Part shown: piece after piece, positions 12,732-25,200 of the stretch
Position numbering within the stretch: position 1 is the first letter of the stretch
How the letters are laid out: each line of letters opens with the position of its first letter
Source: Rhytidiadelphus loreus
Lineage: Eukaryota; Streptophyta; Bryopsida; Hypnales; Hylocomiaceae
Assembly (NCBI GenBank): GCA_947034895.1
Contig: OX344761.1
Coordinates: 82,415,839 to 82,479,838 of the forward strand
Direction: 5' to 3'
DNA: 64,000 nt
Program-made: the position numbers and the translations under genes
Notes under the pieces: generated by a model
Database searches by the model: none
What the model saw: the letters and a program-made list of their open reading frames with translations, nothing else
Told to the model about the DNA's origin: nothing

Positions 12732-13140
12732 AGGTAGTGTGCTCATAAACCGTCACTTTAAGGGCTGATTCGCCTTTTTCACAGGTTTCCAGGGACAAAA
12801 TGATTTTTAGATCATTTTTCAGAGAAAGAAAAATAGATGCGGAACCCAACGCAAGTAGTTTCATATTTTTCCAAGCATTTTTGAATTACTTATAAATTTT
12901 CAAAGATCCAGGTCATAGGCACCTATTTGTGACCATAGGTGTCCCAAAATCCATCCCCTTGTGACTTATAAAGAAATGTGCAGAAATCACAGCTAATGAT
13001 TGGTTCTTACAATATAAAAACAATTCTACTTGAATTCATTAACAGAGCAAACAAGGCCATTCAAGAATCACCTTGCATCCATTCTACAGCTACCTACAAG
13101 ATGATCTGAAGGAGAGGGGCGGTTTATGAGCACACTACCT
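12732..13140. mobile_element. TA-flanked inverted-repeat element, 409 bp
   Basis: Terminal inverted repeats of about 21 bp, AGGTAGTGTGCTCATAAACC at the left and its exact reverse complement at the right, flanked by TA on both sides (12730-12731 and 13141-13142). No transposase. The termini AGGTA...TACCT and the TA flanks are shared with the foldback element at 13778-13919, which suggests a common mobilising enzyme of the TA-targeting kind. Confidence 0.6.
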
Positions 13141-13225
13141 TACAAGGGTTGGCATCCATGTGGAGTTGGGGCCGGTGAAGCCCACCGATCAATGGTGGAA
13201 TGGGAATTTCAGAAAAAATCAGACT

Positions 13226-13650
13226 CCCATTCCATCGATGGGCTTTGTTGGCCCCTCGCTCCACATAGAAGCCAACCCTAAGACAAGAATCAACAACTCC
13301 CATTCCATCGGTGGGCTTCATTGGCCTATGACTCCACATGGAAGCTAGCCCTAAGACAAGAATCAATGAGAATAGACACCCATTCCATCAATGGGCTTTG
13401 TTGGCCCCTCACTCCACATAGAAGCCAACCCTAAGATGAGGATCAACGACTCCCATTCCATCAGTGGGCTTTGGTGGCTCTTACTCTACATAGAAGCTAG
13501 TCCTAAGACGAGAATCAATGAGAATAGACACCCATTCCATCAATGGGCTTCATTGACCCCTCACTCCACATAGAAGCCAACCCTAAGATGAAAATCAATG
13601 ACTCCCATTCCATGGGTGGGCTTTGGTGGCTCGTGACTTACAAGAATCAA
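13226..13650. repeat. Higher-order minisatellite, about 153 bp dimer
   Basis: Six units each begin CCCATTCCAT, at 13226, 13299, 13379, 13452, 13531 and 13603. Spacings alternate 73, 80, 73, 79, 72, so the true repeat is a dimer of about 153 bp made of two diverged monomers. Open frames across it arise only from this repetition. Confidence 0.85.
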
Positions 13651-13777
13651 TGAGAATAGACAAACATTTGTATTTAAAATCATATACTCTAATTCATATA
13701 TTCTTGGCACACCCAACACCACCTCAATGACTCACTACCTCAACAACACTTGGCAAGCCTTCTATAAAAATGTGTTA

Positions 13778-13919
13778 AGGTAACTTTGCCTATGACAAGC
13801 AAAATGGGAGGGAGCCCATCATTCTAGTAGTGCACATTTCAAAATTGGAATGTACACCATTAATATAATTTTGATTGTGATGGGTCGACTCCCACTTTGC
13901 TTGTCATGCAAAGTTACCT
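13778..13919. mobile_element. TA-flanked foldback element, 142 bp
   Basis: Inverted arms of about 44 bp (AGGTAACTTTGCC... and ...GCAAAGTTACCT) with a short AT-rich loop, flanked by TA at 13776-13777 and 13920-13921. A Stowaway-like small element is the simplest reading. It could fold into a hairpin RNA if transcribed. Confidence 0.65.
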
Positions 13920-13921
13920 TA

Positions 13922-15107
13922 CTTGGCAAAAGAAACAAGCACCACATGCTTTTCAACAAAATGAAGCACGATCACTCAACAGTTGAGAGAGCCCCTTTCA
14001 ATTGTTGCACAAGCGTAGATTCCAGAGGATCCAATTGTCAGACCTGGTTCGTGGCTCCAAAGCTGAGCAGTTGAGCAGCAGCTAAGAGAAAAGCGTGAAA
14101 CAGTGCAACAGGTCCGCTCCAGGGGAACACCAGCCTAGAAAATGTAATGTGTTGTAGCGGGCTTGCATATGCACATGACAGGTGCTTGCAAAAGGTTACT
14201 GTAAGAATGTTATGAATGGCTGGAGCAGCTCATCCGGGGCACGGAACTCAGAAGAAAATTTTGCCGTGTTGAAGCAATACATAGAAACGAAAACAGGAAC
14301 TGAATCACCCAAGCTAGCATCTTTGATTTCAAACTAAACACTCCATAAACCGTATTCAAATTGCATGATTATTACTGTCCATCGCAATCCTGTTAAGCTT
14401 AATTACAACACCTAGCGGGTATACATAGTAGGCATGACAGTTTCCACCAGAATAGGTTATAAAAGTTTCGCCTCGCAAGCCAGTACTGGACTCTACAGTA
14501 TAGTCGTCTGAGGTACAAAACATACGACAAAACACATAAAATGATCCATAAAGATTCCTCAACCTAAAATGAACACATCTGCCACACTGAATTTGAGGTC
14601 ATCGAAATCCACTTCCCCATTGTGGACTGTACAGTTCACCTTAGAAAACCTGGGCGTTATCTTGCAGCCAGTCACCCCAGCCAGCAAGGTATATAACAGA
14701 AGTGTTCCGGACGCTGCACTGCAAGCAGACCTTTTGGGAAAAAGAAAAAAAAGTTTTCCAACAAAGCATAGGTATTTATCAATGCTACATTTCCTATCCC
14801 TTTTCACAATCAAAGAATGATCGGATCAGGAGAAATACTCTTATCAGATCAGGAGAACTATATCCACAGACTAAACATCAGTCAGAATCTCACGGAAGGC
14901 CAATGGATGATCGGTTCACCTCTTCAAGTGGCCAGCAGCAAAGTTGCTGGCGACACATTCAGGATGTGATCGCGGTAGTCTAGCTCGTGGTAATTCGAAG
15001 CTGAATATGGCACCTGGAGAGGTCACATACTAGAGGCTGTCATACCAGCAAGCCGAATTGACCGGGTTCAGAATTATGCATAAGGAATGGAGTACTGTAC
15101 CCATTCG
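13922..15107 (-). other. Region downstream of the Agenet gene, probably includes its 3' UTR
   Basis: Base composition here is more balanced than in the surrounding AT-rich repeats. No reading frame on either strand is recognisable as a protein. Lying directly 3' of the stop at 15108-15110, part of it is probably 3' untranslated sequence. A polyadenylation point cannot be fixed from sequence alone. Confidence 0.4.
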
Positions 15108-18100
15108 TCATGTGTATCTTTTTCTCCTGCGCCTTAGTTTCCCTTTTGTTTGGGGTGTTTTCCCTCGTACTGATGCTGTTGGTACAGTGACATCCGTAGG
15201 GAAGTCCATATGCTTGGAAGCTCCTGGGGCAAGCACATCTGTTTGATGCGCTTTGTTGGTGTTGTGTACTCTTCGATCTGGGCTTAAGTTTTTCTTGGAC
15301 TTCTTCCAATGCGCCCGTGGCAATGGTGGTGTACTTTCCTGCTGTTCTTTAACTGATGACTTGCGAGTCTCTGGAATTTCCTCTTGTATCCTCGAACCCT
15401 CACCTCTCTCCTCTCCTTGCTCCTTGTTGGACTTGTCTTGTACATTCATTTCATCTGGCGTTACCATCTTATTTGGGCCTCCGGTTCTATGTCGCTTCTG
15501 TGGCCTTTCGTCCTGGCAAGACCAACAACCCAACACTTAAAAGAAAAAAAAGTCAAAAACTATATGGTGAAGAGTGATCAACTTCAATCGTGCAGACGAC
15601 TCGTCGAGTGCGTCTATAATGTTTGGTTGCATTAAACTTGGGGATCGCACAAATTGTTAGGCAACCGGAAAACACAAAAGTTGCGCACTTAACCCTTAAA
15701 GGACCAAGCATCCACAGAAGAGGATGCTGGACGGCCAATCCAAACTTTGAACTTGAAGATGAGATTAATAAAAAGCATCTAGTTTTAGGCATGAAAAATA
15801 TTGAAAATACATTTTGGATGGCTGAATTGTGCATGACAGCGTAGTTTGACTTTCTGCGAAGGATTGAAACATTTGAGAATTAAGCGCTGATGTTACCTCC
15901 ACCAGTGCAAGACTTTTCCATGGTATCCACTTGTTATCCTTCCACTGGAAAGAAGGTCTTAAATTAAACGTCTTTACAACCTGTGTATCGTTTTCTTCTG
16001 CACTCACAAGTTTTCAATAGTTGTTAACCACATGGAGTAGAATCAACCACCACTACAACAAAAACCATTAATACAGAAAACTTCCAAAGTCAAACTGCAA
16101 AAAACTACAGTCCATGGGGATTAACACATACGAGATTTGCTCCAAGGGCAGTGAAATGATGAAGTTAATAGTAATATTTTGATATTCACACAACAGTATA
16201 TAATGTGCATTCACAGCTGGGAGCATGATAGGGTTCCATGTATAGTCAATTTCTACTGATTGCCTGGTACCAATGTACAGTCTCTCACAAATTGACCTCC
16301 AGGTAATCACTTCAAGGATATAAGTTCGAACCTGGGAAATATACTGTAGCCTTAGTCGGATCCAGATCGTTTATTTCCGCTACAAGTCCTTCCCACCACC
16401 TAAACTCAAAAGTGCCACATAATCAACATAGAGAATATGCAGCGTACAAACCTTCACACCAAGAACTTTCGAAGTGACATTTTGTTCTGCTAACTCTTAA
16501 TGAAATACATAATTCTACAAACTTTCATTCAAGATGCGTAAGCAGTTCGATGCTGCTGCCCCCAGAGCTCTCAGCAAGCAACACGACCAGCTTCTAAAGA
16601 ATATTAGACCACCATTCTCACTCCAACTGTCACAAATATTGTGTTCCTATCTGGTCGTATTTTCATCAGATTTCTCAACATCAACTAAACCCCTACAAAA
16701 CCTAGCATGTGATAAATCATCCGCTAACAGTATGCACAAGAAGAACAAAATTAAAGGAAAGCTACAGAAAACTTACGCATCTTGAATGAAAGCATCCACT
16801 TGGTCACCTATGTGCCAAGTTTGAGAACCTAGTGCTACACGCCGTCGTTTTCTTGAGCCTGCTTCACTGAATATGGTAAATGGGTGCACAGGCCGGGCAT
16901 GTCTTCGTGGATGGTATGGATCGAACCCCTCCACAAGAGGAAACCACTCTCTTACGTTTGCTTTGCCTGGAATCAGTACACATTGTTTAACATTAACCAA
17001 CCTCTAACAACTAATGTACTAGTTCACTACTAAACATTCTCAAAGAATAGAGTTGGACTAGAGAATGGAAATTTCTGCTATTTGGACAAGCACTCGGAGC
17101 AATGGACAATTTTCTATCTGTGAAAGCACCCGAGGATAGGTGTCAACCTGGCTTTCTACCACGCTAACATCGGAATAAAAATTATACAACTGACGAGATG
17201 TCTCAACAGAAACTAACTAAAATAGAAAGCAGCTGTCCACCTGAGAAACTGAAAAAAAATTGAGAACAGACCATCATCAGTAAGGAGTTCGAGTAATTCT
17301 ACAAACGCCTCATTCGCAATTATCCTCAGAACTGTGCCTGAGAACCAGCCTCCTCTCAAACCTACTTCGTCAATCATCACCTACAAGCCAACAGAACACA
17401 TTTTAGACCGTCAAGCAGCTTCATAGACCTCGTTATTGATACAATCAAACACGGACCAACAAGAACAGAGATCTATAGTCCCAAGCTGTCGATCTGAGTC
17501 TGAAACAGATTTCACGCACCTCCACACCAGAACCTTCCTGTAAAGCGTTATCAGGTACTTCGAGTGTGTTCGCGACAGTTTCGGAATCTCTTACGTCCCG
17601 AGCTGCTGTGTCCTTCCCAGACGTGCTTACAATTGTTTTCTGTAAATGCTTTGCACTACGAGTTCTTCCCCTTGCATTTCCATCTTGAAGATTCTTTCGA
17701 CTTTTAGGCACTTCATCCTTTTTGTGCAGTTCGTTCTCTGGACTTTGGGCCGGTGCGGTAGCAGGTAAATCTTCCCCGGTAGTGCTCACAGGTCTACTTT
17801 CAATATGCTTTGCACCACGCTTTTTCCCTCGAATAACCTTACGACTCTTGAGTGCATCGTCCTCTTTGAGCATTTCATTCTCAGGACTTTCAGCAGGTTC
17901 TCCAGCAGGTACATCTTCCCCGGTCGTGCTCACAGGTCTATTTTCAATATGCTTTGCACCACGCTTCTTCCCTGGAGCTTTCTCTTGACTTGGGGATATG
18001 TCGTCCTGTTTACGCACTTTATTATCAGGACTTTGGGCCGATGAAGGAGGAGGCATATCTTCCCCGGTAGCGCTCACAGGTTTATTTTCGGTATGCTTCG

Positions 18101-21100
18101 CACTACGCTTTTTCCCTCGAGCATTCTTTCGACTCGCGGATACATCGTCTTGTTTAAGCGTTTCATCCTCTGGACTACGGACCGGTGCTGTAGCCGGCGC
18201 ATCTACCCCGGTAGTGCTCACAGGTATACTTTCAACATGCTTTGCTCCACGTTTCTGACCTCTTGAATTCCTATCTCGAACATTCTCTTGATTTTCCAAA
18301 ACTTCAACAGTCTCATGCGTTACATCATCTGGACCCTGGGCCGGCGCTGTGGCAGGTGGATCTTCCCCAGGAATGCTCAAAGGTGCATTTTCCATGTGCT
18401 TCGCACCACGTTTTTTCCCTCTTGCATTCTCATCTTGAACATCCTCCAGACTTTCGGAAACGTCAACCTCCTCATGCATTACGTTCTCTGGACTTTGAGC
18501 TGTTAATGGAGGAGATGAAACTCGGACTATTATCTTAGCTCTTTTGCCTCGGCTAGAGACTCCCCGTGATCTTCCTCTGCCTCTTTTCATCTTTCTTGAC
18601 CTTGGACTGATGCGTTTTTCCTGTTCAAATGGTTCAGCCACTTCATTCGTACGAACTACTCCGGCTTCATTCGCTGCTGTCACGTGGTTTCCAATTGCTG
18701 CAGCCACATCGTCTTCTACCGCTTCGTCATTATTCGCGATGACCTGTTCACGCACGTCATTCACTGCATCCAAATTATCATGATATGTGGTATCTTTTTC
18801 CTGCACGTTTTCCATTTTCTCCAGCGTATCCTCTTCATGAACAACATCCAACTCATTGACGACATCCATCTCATTTAAAGCACCCACTTGGTCTTCTTCA
18901 TCAAGTCCATCCATTTCATCAGCTGCATCCATCTCATTCGCTTCATCCCCTTCATGCTCTACAACCGCATTGTCGGGTTTCCGTGACCAAAATTCATTCA
19001 AACCAGCAGTTTGTATCATTGGATTTGCCTTCGCTAGAACAGCTCCTGCCTGTGAAGCAGCTTCAGCTGCTTTTCCAGCAGCTTGTACAACAGATTCCAA
19101 CATTTCAGCTCTGTGTTGCGATGGAGTGACGTTCTCTCTGGAGTTGCTGAAAGGAGTTTGCTCCCAACCAACTACCTGCAATTGCTCGACGGTCAGCTGG
19201 ACCCTCTTTCAAGGAGTAACAACAGAAGTTTAATCACCTGTTCAATCTCTCTAACCTCATGCAATACGCACGTGGGTAAACGGGATGCATTTCCTCCTAA
19301 GGCCAATCAGATTTTACGGAACCTCAGAACTTAAATTTTTACCTGTCACATCCAGAGGCAAAGTCTAGTTCACTGGTTTCTGCTTCTAAGACGAAGAAAA
19401 TTGTGTGAAGTTCACGATACTCGCACAAACATCTAGTCAGCACCTACGTAAGGTACTTCATGAATTATGGATTGACTAATTCATTGCTTCAGACGTGCTT
19501 AGAATAACAGAACATGTTCAAAACGAACCTGCAGTGGCCTTGATATCGATGAACCAAACTGAGGCGTTCTTGCATCACCAAGCTGGTAGCCGCTAGCTTG
19601 AATGAAGGCATCCATGGACACCTCTGCAATTGCCCGGGCAGCCTCAACAGCAGCTTTCGCAACCGAAGAAGCAGCCGCAACAGTAGCGGCAACAGAGGCC
19701 AACCGAGCATCCCTTGCTATTCCTTCTTCTGAATGATCTTGGGAATGCAGCCGCGCCCACACCAGGTGGCTCTGAGCAAGGGCGGAGGTGGCAGTTGTAA
19801 GTGCATCCTGCGCACTGGCCTGTGCCAAATCGAGATGCTTATCATTATCAAGAATAAAATTCTCCGTGGCCGGAGAATCTTCTGGTCCAAATGAGTTTGA
19901 TCTGGCGTGGTCATATGTTATCAACAGTTGTCCTGAGGGTGCAATCTCTGTCTCATGTGCTAAACTATCATCCTTAAAACCAGCTTCTTTCCCACTTGAC
20001 GAGGGCTCTCCTGGAGTTGAAAACGTTCCTGTAGAATGTAACTCGTCTTTTATAGCATCCTTGATGATCGGTAGATCTGCAGCCCCTGAAAATGGAGACA
20101 TTCTAGCCTCCGCATCTCGAGAAGCGGATGATATCCTCGGCAAGTTCGATTCTGTGGGAATGTCATCAATGCATGTATTTCCGCATTGCACACCTTGAGA
20201 ACCACGTGGGACATCAACAGGCTCGAGTAGCACTGATTCGGCTCCTGCAAAGGTAAAGGAACATTAATGCCAGCATTAGATCCACGAGACACATAGAATG
20301 AAGGAAAAACGAAGAAAAACAAGTAATATTGAGGAGTTAAACGATTTCATTCCACACTCGTTATATCTTCTCGGTTTCTTTCCGAAAGCAAAAAGAGACA
20401 CCCTCCATAATGCTAACATTTTTCGAGATATTGATCATGTAAGAACCTTATTGTAGCGTGCAGCTACAAAGCTTTCTATTCACAAGTACAAAGCTATAGA
20501 CCGAAGATGTTTCCGGGAAAAAAAAAGAAAAAAGAAACGATTGCTCGAGACAGGTTCTTAGAAACTTAACTAAAACTCTACTGCAATGCAGTATACTTGC
20601 ACCAACCACCACCTAAAGTTCGAAGGAAAATATCCCTGTGATCAACCTGCCTACGAGGGAAACTAAAAACTTCCCACCGAATTGGAAAGTTTGCAATGAT
20701 AAACGGGAAACAACATATGTACGGCTTGAAACACACCTATGGCCGATTCCAAGCAAGCGTCCTCCAACCAATCTGGGTTTGGCGCTATCCCCTTCCTGTA
20801 GAGATAAAGAAACACGAATGCAAGTAAAGCCTCCAATTTCAGATAGGCAAAAGTAAGAGTGAAGCGGTTCGCTAGTCAACTTCTGATGGCGAAACCGAGA
20901 TAACTTTACAAAACTGTGCACAACTAATATCAGGAAGAGTATGCTCTAAACGTGAGTGCTGCAGCGATGTTGGAATGCTTACTACTATACCGTATGCCAT
21001 TTTTTTTTAGTCACAAACCACAGAGTTGAAGTAAAACAAGTCAATCGTTAAAGATACTTACAGCAAGTCCCCCAAGACCAGAATCTGAGCTCGCAACTGC

Positions 21101-21366
21101 AATTTCATAGCATCAGTGAACAAATGACTAAAACCTTCTTCCATCTCCGCCTCCGAACGCCCCGTTCCAGGATTTTGCGCACCGAGCTCTGAAACCAAGG
21201 ACGACTCTATCTGATCATCGTCGCCTGCACCAATGCCTGCTGCCCTAACAGGCTCTTCCACCCGTTGCGAATTGGCATCCTCGATTATACCCGGTTTCTC
21301 TTCCCGCTCGACAATTACCTCGTCTTCTCCGCCACGTTCTGTTCCATCCGTTGTGTCTTCTCCCAT
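15108..21366 (-). CDS. Tandem Agenet-domain nuclear protein (At4g17330/G2484-1-like)
   Basis: Nine exons: 21366-21062, 20795-20737, 20244-19529, 19196-17520, 17380-17272, 16966-16777, 16399-16332, 15997-15897, 15512-15108. All introns are GT-AG and phases join into 1209 codons. Order of parts: acidic N-terminus; conserved QLRAQI block near residue 90 continuing into GIAPNPDW; an alanine-rich helical segment (about 250-345, with ALAQSHLVWARL) and a second (VVQAAGKAAEAASQAG, about 395-415); an acidic NEMD/DEMD stretch; six basic repeats of 48-53 residues (about 619-900); then two Agenet (Tudor-like) repeats at about 914-1070, with GGWFSGTV, RKRRR, WWEGLVAE and FNLRPSFQW. The C-terminus is basic. 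The block order matches the plant G2484-1 family from memory. Agenet pairs bind chromatin or peptide ligands; a nuclear role is inference. Upstream in-frame stop precedes the chosen ATG, but see 21391-22250 for a possible earlier start. Confidence 0.85.
15689..15708. repeat. Solo TTAA-family left terminus inside an Agenet-gene intron
   Basis: TTAACCCTTAAAGGACCAAG matches the left end of copy B2 almost perfectly, within the intron 15513-15896. It is followed not by element interior but by a short hairpin (AGCATCC...GGATGCT). No partner end was found. It is probably the relic of an insertion or an imperfect excision. Confidence 0.55.
17564..18425 (-). repeat. In-frame coding tandem repeat, six units of 144-159 bp
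   Basis: Each unit begins with a basic motif of the RGKKRGAKH type followed by PVSTTGED, then an Ala/Pro stretch and SPE(N/D), then an acidic-to-basic tail. Unit starts are near 18422, 18263, 18119, 17975, 17831 and 17672 on the minus strand, giving lengths of 53, 48, 48, 48 and 53 codons. A diverged half unit precedes it up to about 18554. All lengths are multiples of three and no unit has a stop. Confidence 0.85.
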
Positions 21367-21390
21367 CGCAATGTCGCCGCAATTACGCAA

Positions 21391-22250
21391 CTAAGACCTT
21401 ACCGATTGGGAAACCAGCGTCCCAATTTCAAGATCACTAATCAAACAGCAGCTCCTATCCTCCGCCCTGCATTACCCTACAACTTCATCAACTCCTCCCT
21501 AAAAAGTCCAATCAACGGACACGAAACACAAAAGAGAAAAAACGAAACGAAACAGAATTATCTAACAACGATCAACTCCACAGTAAGCTTCGATCCTCTT
21601 CACATCAAAACTCAAAACAAAACAAAACAAACAAAAACAAAAACAAACTAGCTACTCTCACCAAAAGCAACATCCGCAACACAAAACCACCCAAAACCAC
21701 TAAACATCACAAAACATCTATCTTAATTCGCTCTAAACAAACGCTATCACCACCAAAACCCTACCAAACTATTCTCCCACCGTAACGCACACCCAAAAAA
21801 CACAAAAGCAGCAATACGAACTCCTGTCATTAGAAGTAACGGGCCACGTTAGGGTTACAAAAAAGAGAACCATCGGCACCGAACTTACTCACAGAAATGA
21901 CGATAGCGTCAAGAAAGAAAAAGCTCGGAAAATAGAAACGTCGGCTCCATTCATTAAGAAATGGCTTCGTTGCTGTCGCCCTTACTTCGGCGAGGCGTGG
22001 TGGTAGAGGTGAAGGGCAAAAGCTCCGTGTAATACATCGTTGGAATGCGGAGCGGATGGGATTCTCGAGGGGAGGAAGTGCAATCGGCTGCGCGCATCGC
22101 CGCCGGCGCAGTTTGCGACGGAAGACTGGCGACGGTTCGCGATGGTGGTTGCGATTGAATACTCGTGCCGTCAAGATTATTCGCATTCAACCGACTTGGT
22201 ACTTCCAGTTTAGCACTGGCAGGTCTCTGAAACATTACATGTAAGGACCC
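21391..22250 (-). promoter_or_regulatory. Likely 5' UTR intron and GC-rich first exon of the Agenet gene
   Basis: A strong donor (GTGAGTAAG) at 21892 and an acceptor (CTTAG) ending at 21391 would define a minus-strand intron that is T-rich, as plant leader introns often are. The DNA from about 21893 to 22250 is a GC-rich island with CpGs in an AT-rich setting, as expected for a promoter and first exon. If spliced this way the frame stays open upstream to an ATG at 22186, so the protein could be up to about 100 residues longer; the extra residues look basic and low-complexity, so I prefer a leader. Confidence 0.45.
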
Positions 22251-25200
22251 AATTGTTGGTACAATTTTAAAACTATCGAAATCAACCAATAGGAGTGCTT
22301 AGATCCTTAAATTATGCCCAAAGGACTTATATTGAAAGTCAGCCCAATTTTCTTTTATATCACATGGTTGCTTGTGTGGCAATGTTTTGACACTATAATT
22401 GGGCCCAAGTTTTGAAAATTGGGTGATTGGGCAATTTCTCTACTTGGGCCTATTTGAGTTGGCCCTATGTTTGCAAAACAAGCCAACTTGGAATAGGACC
22501 AAGGCCCTAATATAAAGTGGCTCCATTTGAAATCTCTACTTTTTGCAAAACAAAAGTAGTCGTTTTTTTTGCCAAAATGTTTCCATTTTCATTCAAAACA
22601 TAGAAGAAATTGTTGATTTTGGATGGTATAGTGCATGAATTGAATTGAAAAGTGTTTTTTGATTCAAAATATAGATGAATGTAGAAATACACTACTTCAC
22701 CAAGTTAGAAGTGATTGACATCTAGGCTCTTTTTCAAAAAGCCAAAAAAAAAGGCATGGTCACAACATGATAAAGAATGTATACTTATATTTAATACTAA
22801 CCAAAATGTGACACCTACATTTGAACCAAAAATTGTCACTTGAAACCTAGATATTGAATACACAATTTGAACATGAAAGTCTATAAGAGAGGAACACCTT
22901 GAGAGTGTACTTTAAAAAATTCAAACTTATTCAAACTATGTCCAAATAATGCTCGCTAAAGTGCATTGGAATCTTCTTTTGATTGCTAATAAGATTCAAT
23001 GAAAATGGTGTATGTTTAACAATAGTAGTTATATTCAATTGGAATTAGTGACAATTATACATAAATACACCTTATTTGAAATTGAAGGTGCATCAATAGA
23101 AATATTTGGTAGTGACAAAAGTTTGTTATCATGTTGAACAAAATCCAAGAACATCTAGTACTTTTTATTTGAATCATTATTGCACTTCCTAAATTTTTGA
23201 AAATGGTCATGTATTTTATTGTATGGTGTTATATTTGACAATGATAAGGTGTTAGTTAGATGTTATAATGGTATCCAAGTGAAAGATGTTATAATGGTGT
23301 AGATGTTAATTGTTGAATTATCAATCTAATGGCATATGTTGTGCCATCTTTTAATACATAATTCATATTTTGGTAATCAAATATGGAAGCATTAACTTGG
23401 TTCACTACCACCCTTAAAAGTATCAATCACTTTTTGGAGTATAGGCTTACAATTGTCTAGACTAATATTGTAAACAAGATGTTTTAACCATATTTAATCC
23501 CTAAATGATTGAACTAAAAAAAATATCTTTCTAAAAATCACAATAAATAATTCTAAATTTTTCAAAATATTTCCATCATTGATTTATGTTGAATATTCTT
23601 TGTCTTTTCCTTTATATAATACAATACCTAATAGTCAAGGCCAACAAAAAAATATTTCTAAAAATAAATAGTAGAATTTCAAGACATTATTTTTTTATTT
23701 TTTATATAAAAAAATAAAAAAATAAATTTCAAGGCATCTACCAAATCACATTTGCCTATTTTAATTAATCATTTGGCAAGGAGTGTTGAAACTAAACACT
23801 AGGCATGGTATCCTAGAATTTTTCTTGAAGCTTTTTCTCTTAATAGAAAATGTATGAAGTACACTTTTCAAAACATTTATCCCTTCTAAAGAGAACGGTT
23901 GAGCATTTAGGAATGAAGTTAGAAAGTTCTCTTAAAATTCCATCATAAATTCTCTAAAATAAGTAGGACACAAATTTATCCCATTCTTCAACAAGACATT
24001 AATTCACTAAAGGAATGTTGTTTTGAATTATTATATACTAAAATATTACTACATAGCACTAATTTAAAAAATAAAAGTTTTTTTTATAGTAACAAATAGT
24101 ATTGGTTTTGTGCCTTCTCTAATAGGATAAATCCTTATAGTTATTGTCACTTGCACTTGCTTACAAACATTTTCTAAAATAGACTCATTTGTAAATTGTT
24201 TACATTTTGCTAATATTTTTTAATCTTGAATTGAAAAAATCAACCATTATAGACCTTAATAAATTAGCCCATTACATGTTTTTTTCCTACTCTAGAGGGC
24301 TATGAGTTCCCATCTGGAAACTAGCCAAAACTCGTCGTTCGCAAGCTATGCTGACCTGGCCAAGCAACTGCTAGGTCACTTTTTTTGGAAAATAAAATAA
24401 AATTTAACTTTGTTTTTCATTTTAAGGTTTTTTAAATTATTTTTTTATTTTTTTATTTTTTTTGAAAAAAAAATATTTTTGATATCCGCATTCGATGAGA
24501 TTGGGGGAACAGAGTTGGGAACAGGCCTAAAACAACCCTCCAACCCCCTCAGATCTCATCTAATGATGTTAACTACTACACTACATGAATTGGGAGGCCT
24601 TTGGAAGATTATGAGTTTCCTACAATTCCCAAACTATGAGAGCGTCACAAGACCATCAATTCGACATGGTAGAGAAACTACCACGCCAAATCATGTTATT
24701 TAATTGATTTAAAATTTATTATTGTTATTATTACTATTTTAAATGTTTAAATTTTAAATTTTATTTTAAATTTTATTATTATTTTTTAATATTAAATAAT
24801 ATGATTGTCTGGTCATGGTTCATAGCATAGGAAATCATGGCTGGATAGTCTCTTAGAGACCTTAGATCTCCCCTTATGATTCTTCAAAGACCAAGGAATA
24901 TTCCAAATTTTCAAAAATATATAAAGATGTATTATTAAGTGTGCTTAAAAAGATGGTTTGATGGTGATTTCTAAATAAAAGTTGTAAACTATGATTTATA
25001 GACTAAATCTATACAATCAGATCTAACATCATAGTAGCCTATCATCATCAATAAAAATTTGAAAAAAAATTAGAAATTAATTTTAAATTGATTATGAATT
25101 TAATATAGTTGTTTTTTTGAAGATTTTTTTTAGGTTTAGAATATTAAGTTATAATCATTGTAATTTATAAAGATGTTTCTCTTATTTATTTTTTGAAAAC

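Noticed and set aside
12487..12864. 125-codon minus-strand open frame
   Set aside because: It straddles the left end of the TA-flanked inverted-repeat element and shows no recognisable domain; likely chance.
13124..13573. Open frames over the 13.2-13.6 kb minisatellite
   Set aside because: They arise from the repeated unit in several frames and on both strands.
17722..19334. Several plus-strand open frames of 60-125 codons
   Set aside because: They are antisense shadows of the repeat-bearing Agenet exon, kept open by its codon periodicity.
21961..22032. Short plus-strand frame starting MASLLSPLLRRG, like a targeting peptide
   Set aside because: Stops after 23 codons, no continuing exon is recognisable downstream, and it overlaps the likely leader exon of the minus-strand gene.
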